Part shown: piece after piece, positions 1-10,413 of the stretch
How positions within the stretch are numbered: position 1 is the stretch's first letter
How the letters are laid out: the number at the start of each line of letters is the position of its first letter
Assembly: GCF_050947875.1 (NCBI RefSeq)
Contig: NC_134569.1
Location: forward strand, 207,070,127-207,134,126
Length of the DNA stretch: 64,000 nt
Direction of reading: 5' to 3'
Origin: Dermacentor variabilis
Lineage: Eukaryota > Arthropoda > Arachnida > Ixodida > Ixodidae
Notes under the pieces: generated by a model
What the model was told of the DNA's origin: nothing
What the model saw: the letters and a program-made list of their open reading frames with translations, nothing else
Databases searched by the model: none
Translations under genes and position numbers: made by a program

Positions 1-1311
1 CCTAAATTTTCTTCTTATATCAAAGATACTAACCACTTCCTGTCGGATATCGCTGACTTGTGTGTTCCAAGCGATGCTCTTCTAGTCACACTGGACGTGG
101 CGTCACTGTACACGAACATTCCCCATACAGATGGGATTCAATCTGTACTCCGTGCATATAACGATTCTGTAGATGACAAACCCATCGACGATTCTATCCT
201 TTGCATAATTTTAACACTAATCCTTGAAGTCAACAACTTTGAATTAGACGGCGAACATTACGTTCAAACCAGTGGTACCTCCATGGGCACAAAAATAGGT
301 CCCAATTATGCTAACATTTTCTTGGGCTTACTAGAAAAGAATTTCCTCGATACTCGTGACCTCAAACCATTCTATTACAAACGCTTCATCGATGACATTT
401 TCTTAATTTGGCACCATGGTGAAGCTGCATTACTTTCCTTCGTTACCGACTTTAACAACGCCGCACCGTCAATTTCTTTTTTCCATTCCTATTCATCACT
501 CAGCATAAACTTTCTTGACGTATCGGTATAGTTGTGCAATGGTAAGTTAACGACAAATCTTTACAGAAAGCCCACTGACCGACAGCGATATCTGCATTTT
601 AACAGCAGCCATGTCAAGCATTGCAAAACGAGCATTCCGTACAGCCAAGCTATCCGGTTCAAAAGAATTTGTTCAGACAATAGTGAATTCACTCGCAACT
701 GTAACCAGCTTCGTGACGCACTAACCGTACAGAAATACCCTTCACAAATAATTGACGATGCCCTTAAACGGGCCGACTGTCTAGACCGGAAGGAACTCAT
801 CTGCACGGACAAGCGATCGGCGCCAATTTCACGAACTAACCTTATCCTAACACACTCTGCATCTATTCCTAAAGTGTCCCACATTCTCAGAAAGCATTAT
901 AACTTACTAACACAAAGCGACCGTCTTAAACACATTTTCACGGAATCCGCAAGGGTTGTCTATCGTCGCTCTAGAAATCTGCGTGACCTAGTAACCTCTT
1001 CCAAGACTAAAGCGATTGCTCCTGCTGGTTGTCATCCCTGCAATAAGCCCCGTTGTAAAGTTCGTACACACATGACAACATCAAAGACTGCTAGAAGCAC
1101 AACATCCAATTTTTCTGTTAAAATCAACGGCGACTTCACTTGCGACAGCGCTAACGTCATCTATCTGCTTGAATGTTCAGTGTGTCATATGCAGTATATC
1201 GGTCAGACCGAAACATCTTTTCGTGTCAGATTCAATAACCACAAATCACACGTTAACAGCTTGCCACACCTGCCATTATCGTTAAAAACAATAAAGATGC
1301 AATTTTCGTAA
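1..1311 (+). pseudogene. Penelope-like retroelement polymerase (RT + GIY-YIG), broken
   Basis: This is the C-terminal two thirds of a Penelope-like element polymerase. The enzyme copies its RNA at a nick made by its own GIY-YIG nuclease. The frame is already open at base 1, so the start lies outside the window. The RT part shows LDVASLYTNIPH, a TSMGTKIGP box and the active-site block RFIDDIFLIW, with FIDD in place of YxDD. An in-frame TAG at 529-531 separates it from the next segment, which stays in the same frame and reads LYRKPTDRQRYLHF. Further on come a Cys-rich linker (CHPCNKPRCK) and the GIY-YIG core VIYLLECSVCHMQYIGQT followed by R and H positions. After FNNHKSHVNSL the frame is lost, so the final residues are missing and the copy is dead. 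A (TA)n tract follows it. The family is clear; the clade within PLEs is not. Confidence 0.9.
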
Positions 1312-1371
1312 GCGTGCACCTTCGTTTCTAAATCTACCTATGCCCCGGACCTACAGAACTTCTCATTGAAT

Positions 1372-1373
<2 letters not shown>

Positions 1374-1449
<76 letters not shown>
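1374..1449. repeat. (TA)n microsatellite
   Basis: A near-perfect TA dinucleotide array of about 75 bp between the PLE remnant and the next transposon. The open frame across it is repetitive and not a gene. Confidence 0.95.
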
Positions 1450-1451
<2 letters not shown>

Positions 1452-1477
1452 GACGATGCGCCAAATAGATAAACATA

Positions 1478-1860
1478 CAGGAGGGGGTGTCCCAGCTAAC
1501 TTGAACCAAGACTTTGAGAAAAACCTATGCGTTCTTCAGAACAGAAATCCCGTGGATGTTGTTAGCGATTGTCTGAACTTACAGTACCATTTTATTGCTC
1601 GTCTTTCTTGAGTAATCGGCCGAGATAAATTACCGTGTTAAATATACCTTGAAACGTTCAGGCATCAATAGGAAAGTTGTGGAGCTTCACAAATATTGCC
1701 CAACCCAGGCACTTCCAACAGGATAGACTTAGGGTGGCCGTTTTCATTCGGGAACAACGAAAGTCCGCCTAGTTTAAAAATACCACGTGACAGCGCACTT
1801 TGTGCGCCCGATTGCGCCACGAAAACAGCGCTCTCAACCGTGCTTTGTAAAAAATATCGC
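1478..1860 (+). repeat. Left terminal inverted repeat
   Basis: Pairs with 3715-4098 in reverse complement. Shared stretches include TTCTTCAGAACAGAAATC, CTTACAGTACCATTTT, GCTTCACAAATATTGCCCA and CGTGACAGC, separated by scattered substitutions and short gaps. The open frame at 1696-2103 lies mostly in this repeat and is not considered a gene. Confidence 0.8.
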
Positions 1861-2295
1861 TCGCTTCGCGCCTTTCGTGCTGCCCACGACAGAGCTTCGC
1901 GTTGTGCTTGGTTCCGAGATAAGCGCCATTGGGTTCGGGCGGCAGTTGAAGTACAGCGCGGCTACCGTTTCTGCGGTGCTAATTGCAATCTCAAGCTAGA
2001 AGAACGCATGCGGATGAAAAATGACAAGCTCGTGAGTTCGAATTTGGGAGCAAGGCCCCTAAAAGCAAACACGCATTATAACAAGCTTGAAAATGTCGCG
2101 TGAATCACGCTGGTTGTCACACTAGGAAGAATTGTAAACTTCTACAGAAGCTTGTTTTTTTTTTTTGCTTCCGGTCCATTCCGTGTCGGCAGATAATTTT
2201 AATTTCATATTACTTACGTGCCGTGTCTCGTCGTACAAAAGTTTCGCACAGTTGTCTCTTTTCATGGATACCGGTTTTAGAGATTTAGAGAGATA

Positions 2296-3370
2296 TCACG
2301 GTGAATAACGAATATGCTCAAACAAGTAGCCCTCTACCATAATGCAGTATTGGCACCTTTCCAGCACGTCCGATGTAGCCTTTTTGATGATGCAAGACGA
2401 TATCTCGCTGTAGGCCTCAGCATTATCTGCCTTTAGCGCTTCTGGTGTAGTTGTAGGTTTGCGGTACACTCCGTATTCACATGTCCACACAAGAAGTCGA
2501 GAGGTGTCAAGTCCGGCGACTTTGCAGGCCATGCAACCCGTCCATGACGCCCGACCCACTGGCGTTTATAGGCTTCGTCAAGCCAGGCTAGGGCAAGGCT
2601 GCTGCTGTCAGCTGGTGCACCGTGGTGCTGATACCAAGTTCGCTTTAAAAACGCAAGAGGAAGATCACAGCGAAAATCTTCGAGTGTGCCTTCCAAGACG
2701 TCGTTCACGTACCACTGAGCAGTGAGCATGTGGTAAAAGAATATGGGGCCAATTAATCTTCCGTCAAAAATACCGCACCACACACTGAATAACCATTGGA
2801 AGTGGTGTCTGGTCAGCGCCACCCAATGCGGATTTGTATCACTCCAGTAATGCGCATTATGGATGTTGACTTGACCAGAGCACTTTGTCAACAAAATCCG
2901 GTGTTTCATCACTGTTCACAAGCATTCAATTTCAGAAATCCAGCCGCCATTGAAAGGGTCTTTCTTGCAGCTTTTGATGCAGTTGGAGGTGATGCGGATG
3001 CATTTCAACCTTGCTAAGAACTCTGGACACTGAAGACTCTGAAATGCCGACCTCACCACTCACATCACGCACGCTGGAATGAGGGTTTGCAGTCATGAAA
3101 GCCAAAATGTCCCCTTCAGCCTCCTCACTGACGGTCCCCTTTCTTGAAGCGTCTTTATGAAGCTACCTGTTTCAGCGTCAAGTAACTCCTCATAATTGTG
3201 TTCGCGTTGGCTGTTACCCCACATTGCCAATTTCGGTATACCTTGGCAGCTTTCTTCTTGTCGCCCCGTGCCGTTCCCAAGGCTAAGACCATGTTCGCCT
3301 TCTGTTCGCTTGAATACAGCATGCTATAGGCGCTGCAAACAAATTCTTCGAAACAGTTGCGCGACACGAC
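2296..3370 (-). pseudogene. Transposase of the long-TIR element, frameshifted
   Basis: Transposase related to the IS630/Tc1/mariner superfamily, which cuts and pastes its element through a DDE/D catalytic triad. Reading minus from about 3322, the N-terminal helix-turn-helix MLYSSEQKANMVLALG, then AAKVYRNW, matches the DUF4817-type domain. After frameshifts come an SDE segment near 2900 (likely first catalytic Asp), NAHYWSDTNPHW, LFSVWCGIFDGRLIGPIFFY, and the block WPAKSPDLTPLDF that carries the third acidic position. The expected HDGAPAH motif reads HHGAPAD, so the second Asp is lost. A frameshift near 2500 leads to the C-terminal stretch with TPEALKADNAEAY. At least three frame breaks plus the missing Asp make it inactive. 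It lies entirely between the long TIRs, which ties it to that element. Confidence 0.75.
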
Positions 3371-3714
3371 AGTAATAGACAGTCGAGCTCACATGCATCT
3401 AGCCGATGGCAAAGCTTCGGAGAAAAGCGGCATTGTGACAAATGATGTTCCCTCTCGCACAGGTTCCAGATGTATGATGCATGTTTTGTACGTATTTTTA
3501 CTGTTCCGCATCGACTTGAACGTTGGAAAAAAATTTCTCTTCTCGTCGTATTGGAATAAACGGCTGATGACGGCGCGTTTCTCAGCGGTAGGCACGAGCG
3601 GCTGCTGATGAAGCGCTCCTTCGGAGCGCCGTCGCCAGCCAGTGCCGGTAATGTCGGAGTCCAGCAAAGGTTGAAGCCCTTTCTCGTATTTGAAGGGGCA
3701 GCGCGGCGCTGGCG

Positions 3715-4098
3715 ATGTTTTTACGAATCACTCATGAGAGCATTGTAATCGTGGCGGATTCGGACGCACAGAGCGGGCTGTCACGTCGTATCTTTTATTC
3801 TCCGGGGTTTTTCGTTTTTCCCGATTAAAAACGGGCACGCTAAGCCCACCTCATTCATTGGAAGTACCTGGGTTGGGCAATATTTGTGAAGCTCCTCAAC
3901 TTTCCTATTGACGCTTGAACGTTTCAAGCTATATTTAAGAAGTTAATTTATCTCGGCTAATAACTAAAAAAAAAAGACGAGCAAGAAAATGGTACTGTAA
4001 GTTTACTTAACCAATAACAACATCCACGCGATTTCTGTTCTGAAGAACACACAGTTTTTTTTTTCAAAATGTTCGTCCAAGTTAGCTGGGGCACCCTG
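3715..4098 (-). repeat. Right terminal inverted repeat
   Basis: Reverse-complement partner of 1478-1860. Its outer tip, read inward, is CAGGGTGCCCCAGCTAAC. Confidence 0.8.
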
Positions 4099-4216
4099 CA
4101 TATATGCATACTGGTTCTGCCGCTATCAGAGCAATTACTCCGATCAAGGCAGGACCACATGCCGAAACGTTAACGAGGAGTTAAGGAGTTAGTAAATCGT
4201 CAGAATAAAGTCATCA

Positions 4217-4218
<2 letters not shown>

Positions 4219-4311
<93 letters not shown>

Positions 4312-4385
4312 ATGCATTCATACATACATACATACATACATACATACATACATACATACCTACATACATACCTACATACATACGG
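4219..4385. repeat. Compound microsatellite (TA)n then (CATA)n
   Basis: TA dinucleotides run to 4308 and are followed by imperfect CATA tetranucleotides from about 4317. The 76-codon minus-strand frame across it ([12 protein letters not shown]...) is repeat-derived. Confidence 0.95.
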
Positions 4386-4397
4386 AGATGCATACAT

Positions 4398-5285
4398 GGT
4401 GTTTCAGATAACTTTAGGCAGAGTTTAAAAATATGCCGATGCACTCTCTATGACGACGCGTATCAATGCATGTTGCTAACTTTTGCATGCAGTGTGTAAT
4501 GTTATTTTTTATTTTGCCTATTACCGAATTATTCAATAATAATTAACCAACTTCTGAAGCAACGAAGCTACGCAAAATTTTCAATTATAATGTTGTAGAG
4601 CGCTTTGCAAAACGTCCGAATTGACAGTTTCTAACTTTCGATCTACTAAGTATTTGTGTGCTTCAGCTTACTGCGGTAGGCACCACAATAAAAAAAAATA
4701 TGAGCCGACATGTCCGCTTGCGCCGTGATTGCAGCGGTGCCGAACCGTCCCCCTACAAACGAACATAGCATGTAGCAGGGCGTACTGCCGCATAAAAGGT
4801 GACAGCGCAGTGACGAAGGCGTTGGCTGCGCGATTTACGCCAGCGGTGTGCTTCCCTCGTCGAGTTCATGAGAGCGATAAGCAGACGCAGCGGCAGCACA
4901 CCCCGGTAAATGCTTTCTTCGTGGGCGGAACGCTTGGGAGCAGTCAAATCACGACGCGCAAACGGGCATGTCACGTGGTGTTCTTTTTTTATTTCGCGGG
5001 CGTCCGCAGTTAGCTGAAAAATACGAATACTTATTAGATAGAAAGACAGAAACTATTTATTACGACGTTGTCCAAACCACTTTGCAACTTTCTTATAGGA
5101 ATTTTATCCCCAGCTTCGTTGCTTCAGAAGTTGGCTAATTATTACTGGCTAATTATCTAATTAAGCAAAGTACAACATATAGCGTGACAGACTACCTACA
5201 ATAGAGAGCAACATGCACTTGGTGCCGTCGTATTAGAATGACTCGGCATAATTTTAAGCTCTGGCAAAAGGTAGCCGAAACACCC
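4398..5285. mobile_element. Non-autonomous DNA transposon with TIRs of about 270 bp
   Basis: The left end (4398-4675) starts GGTGTTTCAGATAACTTTAG, and the complement of the right end (5285 back to about 5020) starts GGGTGTTTCGGCTACCTTTT. The arms share CTTAAAA/TTTAAAA then ATGCCGA, a GCATGTTGCT block, AACTTCTGAAGCAACGAAGC, TTTCTAACTTTC/TTTCTGTCTTTC and a STTCAGC-like inner edge. The 340-bp core holds no recognisable transposase, so an enzyme from elsewhere would have been needed. The GTGTTTC tips do not match the neighbouring 1478-4098 element, so it is not simply that element's derivative. Confidence 0.75.
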
Positions 5286-5301
5286 TTTATATAATTCAAG
5301 G

Positions 5302-5455
5302 AAAAGTTTCTTTCTTTCTTTCTTTATTGATTTATTTAACACAATGAACAGATTGTCTTAGGGAACACGGCTAAAGGCAAACATTTGCCTGACTAGTCCG
5401 TGCCACCTAGTCAGGCAAATGCCTGACTAGGTGGCACGGCCTGTAGGTCCGGTGC
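5302..5455 (-). mobile_element. 3' tail of a CR1-like LINE
   Basis: Read on the minus strand, this ends GTGTTAAATAAATCAATAAAG followed by GAAA repeats. It is preceded by GCCTTTAGCCGTGTTCCCTA, a layout like the + strand tails near 49600 and 50880. Only the non-coding tail is present. Confidence 0.5.
5398..5439. repeat. Perfect 20-bp palindrome with 2-nt spacer
   Basis: The left arm (5398-5417) begins CCGTGCCACCTAG. It is followed by AA and an exact reverse complement ending CTAGGTGGCACGG. A third partial copy of TTTGCCTGACTAG sits at about 5384-5396. It looks like a foldback duplication inside the LINE tail. Confidence 0.85.
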
Positions 5456-5499
5456 ATAGGTATTTGAAGAAACGAAGGGGCACATTTACGAAATATGGA

Positions 5500-5555
5500 G
5501 GTTTTTATATATGTATATATATATAAACCTATATATATCTATATATATACACAAG
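5500..5555. repeat. Imperfect TA-rich tract
   Basis: Interrupted TATATA runs with inserted G and C; low-complexity DNA. Confidence 0.8.
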
Positions 5556-5619
5556 CAGAAGGGAGAAACAGAGGACCTCGAATCTTGTTAGTAATGAACT
5601 CGGGAAAAGCATGCATGAA

Positions 5620-5760
5620 ATCAGCCGCTTGTTGTGTAAATTACAATCTATAACGAAATGAAGAAATAGCAATGATAACATGCCGCCGGTGGGATCCGAA
5701 CTTAAACCTCCGACTTACGCGAGCGTTCCACCACGAACTGTGCTATGGGAAGGCCTATCA
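5620..5760 (-). mobile_element. tRNA-derived SINE remnant
   Basis: On the minus strand, the head ATAGCACAGTTCGTGGTGG (A-box-like) is followed 30-40 bp later by GTTCGGATCCCACC, a good RNA polymerase III B box. A T-rich body with CATTTCGTTATAG comes next. This matches the layout of the SINE pair near 37.1 and 37.6 kb. It is degraded, and I see no clear target duplication. Confidence 0.5.
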
Positions 5761-6642
5761 AGTTATGTATATTATGTTAAGCAGAGGATCAATGGACTGT
5801 GGCAGTAGAAGAAGCAAATAAAAGTGAAAGCACGTAGAGAAAAAGAACAATGCACTTTTGACTGAAAGGCGAAGAATTATTTGCGATAGCAAAATTTGTG
5901 AGCAGCTATAGGAAGTAAGGTTAGCAGCTTTATTGGCCATATATATGGTTTTAAAAACCCGTCGGACTTCGCTTCCTTCCTTTTCTTTGCTGCGGACAGT
6001 GACCTGTTGTTTGGATGGCGCGTGCTTTGGCTGACTCGGATGTGCTTGCAGCACGACTCTGAGGACTGAATCGACCACCGGTATTTATCGTTAAGGTTGG
6101 TAAGAAGTCTCGAAATGTAACGGAATCTTTCCGCAAGGAAACTGTCTAAAAATGGCAATTCTTCAGACCTTGAAGAAGCATAAGCTTTAGGTCGAAAGCA
6201 ATAGCGATATTACAGAGGAAGAAAATTATGAAAGGACGGTACGCATACGCACTACGAAGACTGCGCAATGACCTTCCTTGTAATAGCAGGTCTGATGTGT
6301 GCCGAAGTTGGGTTTTACCTCATGAACAAATGTTACTCTAGTTCACAGGCGGTTTCGTTACAACTCCCACAGGCCACAGAAATTCTGTTTGAGACGTTCA
6401 GATATTGGTGACTACATTGACGCTAAACAACGCCAACTTCAAGCTTTGTAGCGGAGCCAACTTTCTCTAGAAAATAATTTTTAATGGTGTTCTGCAGTGA
6501 ATATATTATTCTGAGTGTACTTCAGGCATTTAGTTAATGTTCCAAATCAAGCAAGCACATAGAATCTATTGAAATTTCTGTAACCTTTCTTTTTTTTAAA
6601 AAAATAACTTGTGAGGTAACAGATTAAAGATAAGTGTTCAAC
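5761..6642. other. No recognisable gene
   Basis: Small overlapping frames occur on the minus strand at 5758-6158, but none has a motif, splice signal or codon bias I can support. The open frames read as chance. Confidence 0.5.
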
Positions 6643-6843
6643 GTTTAATGGGTGCACTGAACAGTTCCGAGGGTAACGTCTCTTCGTAACCGTGGAGGCA
6701 GGTGAAGCAGAGTAGGAACAGCTGGTTGTCCGAACGGCTCACACTCGTGCCAAGCACTGGCGATCCGGCTGGCCCACTGGTTGCACAGCAGGCATGGAAG
6801 AGACGATCTGGCTGGCCTTGTTCTTGTGCTCTTCTTCATTACA
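6643..6843 (-). repeat. 3' LTR of the gypsy element
   Basis: Nearly identical to 11706-11908 over TGCACTGAACAGTTCCGAGG, the central GGTTGTCCGAACGGCTCACA block and GCTCTTCTTCATTACA. It is one TTC unit shorter at the inner end. The outer terminus reads TTTAATGGG rather than TGTAATGGG. A purine-rich tract just inside (complement ACCGGGGGTAAT) fits a polypurine tract. Confidence 0.9.
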
Positions 6844-6880
6844 ATTACCCCCGGTGCAAAAGCGGAGCCATCCTGGCGGC

Positions 6881-8008
6881 TTACGACGTGGAGACGAGCG
6901 GGTCATAGAATTGTTTCAGGCGGCGCACGTGAACAACATCCCGTCCACGGCGGCTCTTGTCGGATGTCGATGTAAGCGGCTCTATGACATAGTTGACCGG
7001 AGAGGTCCATTCGACGATGCGGTATGGTCCATCATACTGCGAGAGAAGTTTTGCCGAAAGTCCAGGCGTGGTATAAGGCACGGACAACAAGACAAGGTTG
7101 CCGGGAGCGAAGTTCGGATTCGTAGCGTCGCCATCAAGGTGGGCTTTTTGTCGATGTTGGTCAGCGGAGGTGAACTTTCGGGATAATTGACGGCATTCCT
7201 CGGCGTATTGGGCGACGGTTCAAACGGGAGCACATTCTGACGCGTCTGGTGTATAAGGCAAAACCGTATCGATAGTATGGGAAGGATCGCGACCGTAGAG
7301 AAGAAAGTATGGAGAAAATCCTGTGGTACTTTGCGCAGCCGTATTATATGCGTACGTGACAAATGAGAGGATGCTGACCCAGTTTGTATGCTCCGATGAA
7401 ACGTACATGACGAGCATATCACCAAGGGTGCGATTGAAACGCTCTGTAAGTCCGTTAGATTGAGGATGGTACGCCGCGGTGGTCCGGTGAACTATGCGGC
7501 ATTGAGCAAGCAGAGCTTCAACCACCTGCGACAGAAACACACGGCCTCTATCACTCAGCAGCTCCCGAGGCGGGCCATGACGAAGAATGAAACTATGGAG
7601 CAGAAAGGATGCAACATCACTGGGGGTCGCTGCAGGTAGAGCAGCGGTTTCGGCATAGCGTGTAAGGTGATCAACTGCGAAAATAATCCATCGTTTTCCA
7701 GCGGGTGTTAGTGGTAGCGGCCCGTACAGGTAAATTCCCACACGGTCGAAGGCACGAGCAGGGCACGGAAGCGGCTGTAATAGTCCGTAGGCCGGATGAG
7801 GCGGAGATTTGCGGCGTTGGCATTGCGCGCACAAGTGGACAAACTTTTGGACAAAAGCAAACATTCCTCGCCAGTAGTAACGTTGCCGCAGGCGCTCATA
7901 CGTCTTCAAAACGACTGCGTGTGCACATTGTGGGTCAATATGGAAAGACGTGCATATGTCGTAACGCAAAGTAATAGGGATAACCAGGAGCCCCTTGCGA
8001 CCATCGGG
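6881..8008 (-). pseudogene. Gypsy integrase
   Basis: The integrase inserts retrotransposon cDNA through a D,D-35-E site. The zinc-binding region is recognisable by RQRYYWRGM and HLCAQCQRRK. In the core, the first catalytic Asp, expected in RVGIDLYGP, is Tyr (RVGIYLYGP), probably a GAC to TAC change. The second Asp (LSDRGRVFLS) and the Glu (HPQSNGLTERFNRTL) are intact. The C-terminal part follows at 6881-7090 with LSQYDGPYRIVEW and VVHVRRLKQFYDP. One in-frame TGA at about 7220 splits the two parts in the same frame and fits a CGA-to-TGA decay. The frame continues from RNase H, with a single TAG at about 8009-8011 between them. Confidence 0.88.
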
Positions 8009-8704
8009 CTAGTAGTTCCATCGATACAAGAGTTTATCGCGGACAACAAAATGGACATCCTGGCGGCGCAGGGAGCGGGAGATGGGAGATGCAGGCGAGC
8101 CAGAAAGGAGATACAAAAGAGAGGCCACCCAAGGATCCTTGCGCTGTTCTGATGCGAAGGTGTCGATGTCGACCGAGGATACCGCCTTAATGGTGGAGAG
8201 GGAGGCCGTGTCGGCTGGCAGGGGAGAGCGGGACAGAGCGTCAGCGTCAGTTTGCTTGCGACCTGAGCGGTATATGACGTGTATGTCGTATTCTTGAATG
8301 CGCATAGCCCAGCGGGCAAGACGTCCAGACGGGTCTTTTAAAGAGGATAACCAACAAAGGGCGTGATGGTCAGTAACCACATTGAAAGGCCTGCCATATA
8401 TATAGTGGTCAAACTTCCCGAGTGCCCAAACGATGGCCAGGCATTCTTTCTCTGTGACGCTGTAATTGCGTTCCGCTTTGGTCAGCGCACGACTGGCGTA
8501 AGCAATGACGTACTCGGAGTAGCCAGACTTGCGCTGCGCAAGGACAGCGCCAAGGCCAATACCACTGGCATCGGTATGCACTTCAGTTGGGGTGGTGGGG
8601 TCGTAGTTTCGCAGTATAGGCGGATACGTCAGGAGACGGCGTAAGGTCACGAACGCGGTGTCGCATGCAGGAGACCAGGAGGATAGGTCGTTGGCGCAGT
8701 GCAC
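8009..8704 (-). pseudogene. Gypsy RNase H
   Basis: RNase H degrades the RNA strand during retrotransposon reverse transcription. The open segment shows the [14 protein letters not shown] block with the first Asp, [19 protein letters not shown] with the Glu, and [11 protein letters not shown] with the next Asp, in the order usual for Ty3/gypsy. The connection-like end reads [15 protein letters not shown], also typical. It is reached from RT through a frameshift near 8705 and ends at an in-frame TAG before the integrase. This is the longest intact piece of the element. Confidence 0.9.
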
Positions 8705-8706
8705 TT

Positions 8707-9941
8707 AAGAGTTGTGTCAGAGGTGATATTATCGAGGCAAAATTGCGAACAAAGCGTCTGAAGTGAGAACAGAGGCCGATGAAGGCTCGGAGTTCTTTGA
8801 GTGTCTTAAGTTTCGGAAATTCTGCCACGGCGCGAAGTTTTGATGGGTCAGGCAAATGCCGTCTTGTGATACGACGTGACCTAGAATCATGAGCTTGCGC
8901 GCGGCAAACTGGCACTTTTTCAGTTTCAGTTGCAGGCCTGCGTTGGTCAAGGACGTCAGCACTTGCCTAAGGCGAAGAAGATGCGTGCTGAAATTAGGGG
9001 CGAACACAACGATGTCGTCGAGATAGCACAAACACGTGCTCCAATTTAGGCCGCGCAAGATATTGCCCATCATTCGTTCGAAGGTAGCAGGCGCATTGCA
9101 TAGGCCAAATGGCATCACATTAAATTCGTATAAACCATCTGGCGTAATGAATGCAGTTTTAGGGCGGTCAACTGCTGACATCGGGACCTGCCAGTAGCCC
9201 GAGCGTAAATCCAACGAAGAGAAGAATTTAGCGCCTTATAAGCTGTCCAGAGCGTCGTCAATGCGCGGTAGAGAGTAGACGTCTTTGCGCGTTATCTTAT
9301 TGAGACGGCAATATCCGACGCAGAACCGAATGGAACCATCTTTTTTTTTTTACGAGAACCACCGGTGATGCCCACGGGCTATTAGAAGGTCGAATGATGC
9401 CACGCTGAAGCATGTCGTCCACGTGCTCACTGATCATTTGACGCTCCTTGGCGGATACGCGGTACGGGCGCTGCCGCAATGGCGCGTTGGAGCCAGTGTC
9501 GATGTGGTGGCTGACGGTTGACGAGCGACCCAAAGTAGGCTGAGCGACATCAAAAGAAGAGCGGAACTGGGCAAGCAGGTGAAGCTGGGAGCGCTGCTCG
9601 GAAGTAAGGTCATCGGCAATGAAAGGTGTGAATAAGTCAGGTGATGGCGGAGCAGAAGTGGAAAGTGTACAGAAGTCGGTGAGCTCTGCATACGAAGCAT
9701 CCGGCACGTCGGTTATAAACATGTCATCAATAGGCTGAACATGGCCAAATGCTTCGCCGCGAAGAGCCATCAGGGTTGTAGGAAGCGGATTGCAGACAAC
9801 GATGGCGCTGAAACCGGCTGAAATGTCAAGCACGGTGAAAGGCAGGGAAACGTCTTTGCGGGTCATGAAGAGTTCTGAAGGAGTGAAGAGGACAGCGCCT
9901 TCAGAGACAGCGCCATAGAAGACGGGAACAACGGCAGACAA
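8707..9941 (-). pseudogene. Gypsy reverse transcriptase
   Basis: The RT copies element RNA into cDNA. The N-terminal segment (9941 down to about 9340) contains HHIDTGSNAPLRQRPYR and [14 protein letters not shown]. There a 12-A run on the coding strand (9339-9350) shifts the frame. The expected CVDYRRLN motif follows as CVGYCRLN, and a TAA stands near 9238. The second segment (9214-8860) has DLRSGYWQVPM, FNVMPFGLCNAPATFERMM and the catalytic box CYLDDIVVFAPN intact. A frameshift near 8850 leads to [23 protein letters not shown] in another frame. At least three frame breaks make it inactive. The protease immediately upstream is separated by one more frameshift near 9948. Confidence 0.9.
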
Positions 9942-9949
9942 GTACGGCG

Positions 9950-10357
9950 CTATGGCGATGTCTTCTCGAATAGCTTAGCGGGAAGAGAAGTAGCGCCGAC
10001 GATGGGCACGTCACACAGAGGCGATAATTCGACTTCAGCACGTGCGCAATTGATGACGGCGTTATTTCGCGAAAGAAAGTCCGACCCAAGTATCACGTCG
10101 TGAGAAGAGGACTGGAGAACCACAAACTCCACAATATAGAGAACACCCTTAATAACAACTCTAGCGGTGCATGCTGCTGAAGGCTGAACTGGCTGGGCGC
10201 TTGCTGTGCGAAGAGAAAACGCAGAAAGTGGCGTCGTAACTTTTCGTAAAGCGCGAGAGAGGCGTTCGCTTAGGACAGACTCGGCTGCTCCAGTATCAAT
10301 TAGCGCAACGGTAGGGACGCCGTCAAAAGTAAGATCGACAACGTTCGAAGCCGACAA
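9950..10357 (-). pseudogene. Gypsy aspartic protease
   Basis: Retropepsin-like protease that processes the Gag-Pol polyprotein. VALIDTGAAESVLS carries the catalytic DTG, and DVILGSDFLSRNNAVIN matches the flap-distal ILG region of gypsy proteases. The domain is intact, but the ORF begins and ends at frame breaks, so it would not be made as part of a polyprotein. Confidence 0.85.
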
Positions 10358-10413
10358 TGGAGGACCTGTACTGATCGGTGGCGACGCAGTTCTTGCCTCC
10401 TGAACTGCGGCGC

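Larger units (their letters stand above)
1478..4098 (-). mobile_element. Long-TIR DNA transposon with decayed IS630/Tc1/mariner-type transposase
   Basis: The two ends are inverted copies of each other. Reading inward, 1478 begins CAGGAGGGGGTG then TCCCAGCTAACTTG, and the complement from 4098 begins CAGGGTG then CCCCAGCTAACTTG. Similarity continues for about 380 bp on each side. A dead transposase on the minus strand fills the middle. TA precedes the left tip at 1476-1477, as expected for TA-targeting families, but the right flank is less clear. Both ends abut (TA)n-rich DNA. Total length is about 2.6 kb. The TIRs are much longer than those of classic mariner elements. Confidence 0.75.

Noticed and set aside
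1366..1611. 81-codon plus-strand frame over the TA microsatellite
   Set aside because: It is mostly YIYIYI from the TA repeat and then runs into the transposon TIR.
1696..2103. 135-codon plus-strand frame
   Set aside because: Its first half lies in the left TIR, whose inverted partner at 3715-4098 is not open, and it has no domain.
4214..4444. 76-codon frame of YVCM and YI repeats
   Set aside because: Encoded by (TA)n and (CATA)n simple repeats.
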